This document shows positions 5,092 through 5,444 of a stretch of 5,444 nt of DNA, in pieces. The notes below the pieces were generated by a model, which was not told where the DNA came from, made no database searches, and saw only the letters and a list, made by a program, of their open reading frames with translations. Every line of letters begins with the position of its first letter. Position 1 is the stretch's first letter. The stretch is taken from contig URBB01000120.1 in assembly GCA_900545835.1 (NCBI GenBank), positions 1-5,444 of the forward strand. The letters run 5' to 3'. Made by a program: the position numbers and the translations under genes. The DNA comes from an uncultured Collinsella sp. GTDB taxonomy: Bacteria; Actinomycetota; Coriobacteriia; Coriobacteriales; Coriobacteriaceae.

Positions 5092-5401
5092 ATGTCTTTT
5101 GCCATCATAACCGACTCCACGTCGGACATCTCCCCCGCCCGTGCTCAAGAGCTTGGCATTTACGTCATTCCACTGCATGTGATTATCGAGGGCGAGGACC
5201 TGCTCGACCAGGTACAGATCACCGCCGAGGAGTACGTCTCCCGCATGGCCGGCTCCGAGCAGCTGCCGCACACCTCGCAGCCGAGCGCCGGCGAGTTCAA
5301 GGCACTCTTTGACCGCGTGCGTGCTGACGGCCACGACAGCGCGATCTTTATCTCGCTGTGCAGCGAATGGTCCGCCTGCTATTCCAACGCATGCCTGGTC
5401 G
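5092..5401 (+). CDS. DegV-family fatty-acid-binding protein, 5' part only
   Basis: DegV proteins bind a fatty acid in a buried pocket; the FakB members present it to the kinase FakA for phosphorylation and use in phospholipid synthesis. The first 103 or so residues of about 280 are present. IITDSTSDIS (5-14) opens the N-terminal domain, and LPHTSQPSAGEF (58-69) holds the conserved TSQPS, whose Thr61 binds the fatty-acid carboxylate in the family. The following loop reads SLCSEWSACYSNA (88-100), where most members have S-x-LSGTYQSA; the conserved Ser94 and Tyr97 are kept, but the Gly-Thr between them is Ala-Cys. Genomic sequence stops at about 5401, where library adapter begins; the residues read after Ala104 are adapter. 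Because only the N-terminal domain is visible, FakB versus another DegV paralogue cannot be told. Transcribed divergently from the HAD gene. Confidence 0.9.
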
Positions 5402-5444
5402 CCGAGCCCACGAGACTCGACGTCATCTCGTATGCCGTCTTCTG
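5402..5444. other. i7-side Nextera adapter, index and P7 sequence (library artefact)
   Basis: 5402-5416 is CCGAGCCCACGAGAC, the complement of the Nextera i7 primer site. 5417-5424 is TCGACGTC, in the index position and matching, as far as I recall, a Nextera XT v2 i7 index. 5425-5444 is ATCTCGTATGCCGTCTTCTG, the start of the P7 sequence. The mosaic end that should precede CCGAG in a normal adapter read-through is absent. The genomic DNA therefore joins the primer site directly, as expected from mispriming of the index primer on genomic sequence ending in CCGAG or similar. Confidence 0.98.

Noticed and set aside
6..5416. Perfect 15-base inverted repeats at the two ends (6-20 and 5402-5416), resembling transposon termini
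   Set aside because: Both copies are the Nextera i7 primer site. One is followed by the Tn5 mosaic end and the other by an index and P7, so the repeat is a library artefact.

Overview
This is a GC-rich bacterial contig, most likely from a Coriobacteriia (Collinsella-like) gut actinobacterium. That placement is an inference from codon use, a twin-arginine lipoprotein PstS and the gene families present; no marker gene fixes it. Both ends are Illumina/Nextera library sequence. Positions 1-39 hold a Nextera adapter with the Tn5 mosaic end. Positions 5402-5444 hold the i7-side adapter, an 8-base index and the start of P7. Genuine genome runs from about 40 to about 5401.

Left half, minus strand (40-2393): the high-affinity phosphate uptake operon, read pstS -> pstC -> pstA. 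PstS is a Tat-exported lipoprotein that binds phosphate, and PstC and PstA are the two membrane permeases. pstA is cut off by the adapter; pstB (ATPase) and phoU would be expected beyond it.

Middle (2394-2780): a gene-free stretch of 387 bases. From right to left it holds a long rod-like imperfect palindrome overlapping the stop codon of the peptidase gene, a small hairpin, a strong intrinsic terminator facing minus, an 11-base-period direct repeat that could be a PHO-type operator, and a small stem-loop in the pstS leader.

Right half (2781-4935), minus strand: a HAD-family phosphatase followed by a PepV-type M20 dipeptidase, probably one transcript ending at the terminator near 2620. Divergent from it on the plus strand is the first third of a DegV-family fatty-acid-binding protein, cut by the right adapter. 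The 156-base divergent spacer carries overlapping inverted repeats, overlapping -10-like hexamers on the two strands, and a GC stem with a GNRA tetraloop just before the degV ribosome binding site.

The genes are ordinary housekeeping or accessory functions. The parts with least explanation are the structured intergenic element at 2661-2783 and the operator-like repeats at 4984-5006. I did not see a new multi-gene system.
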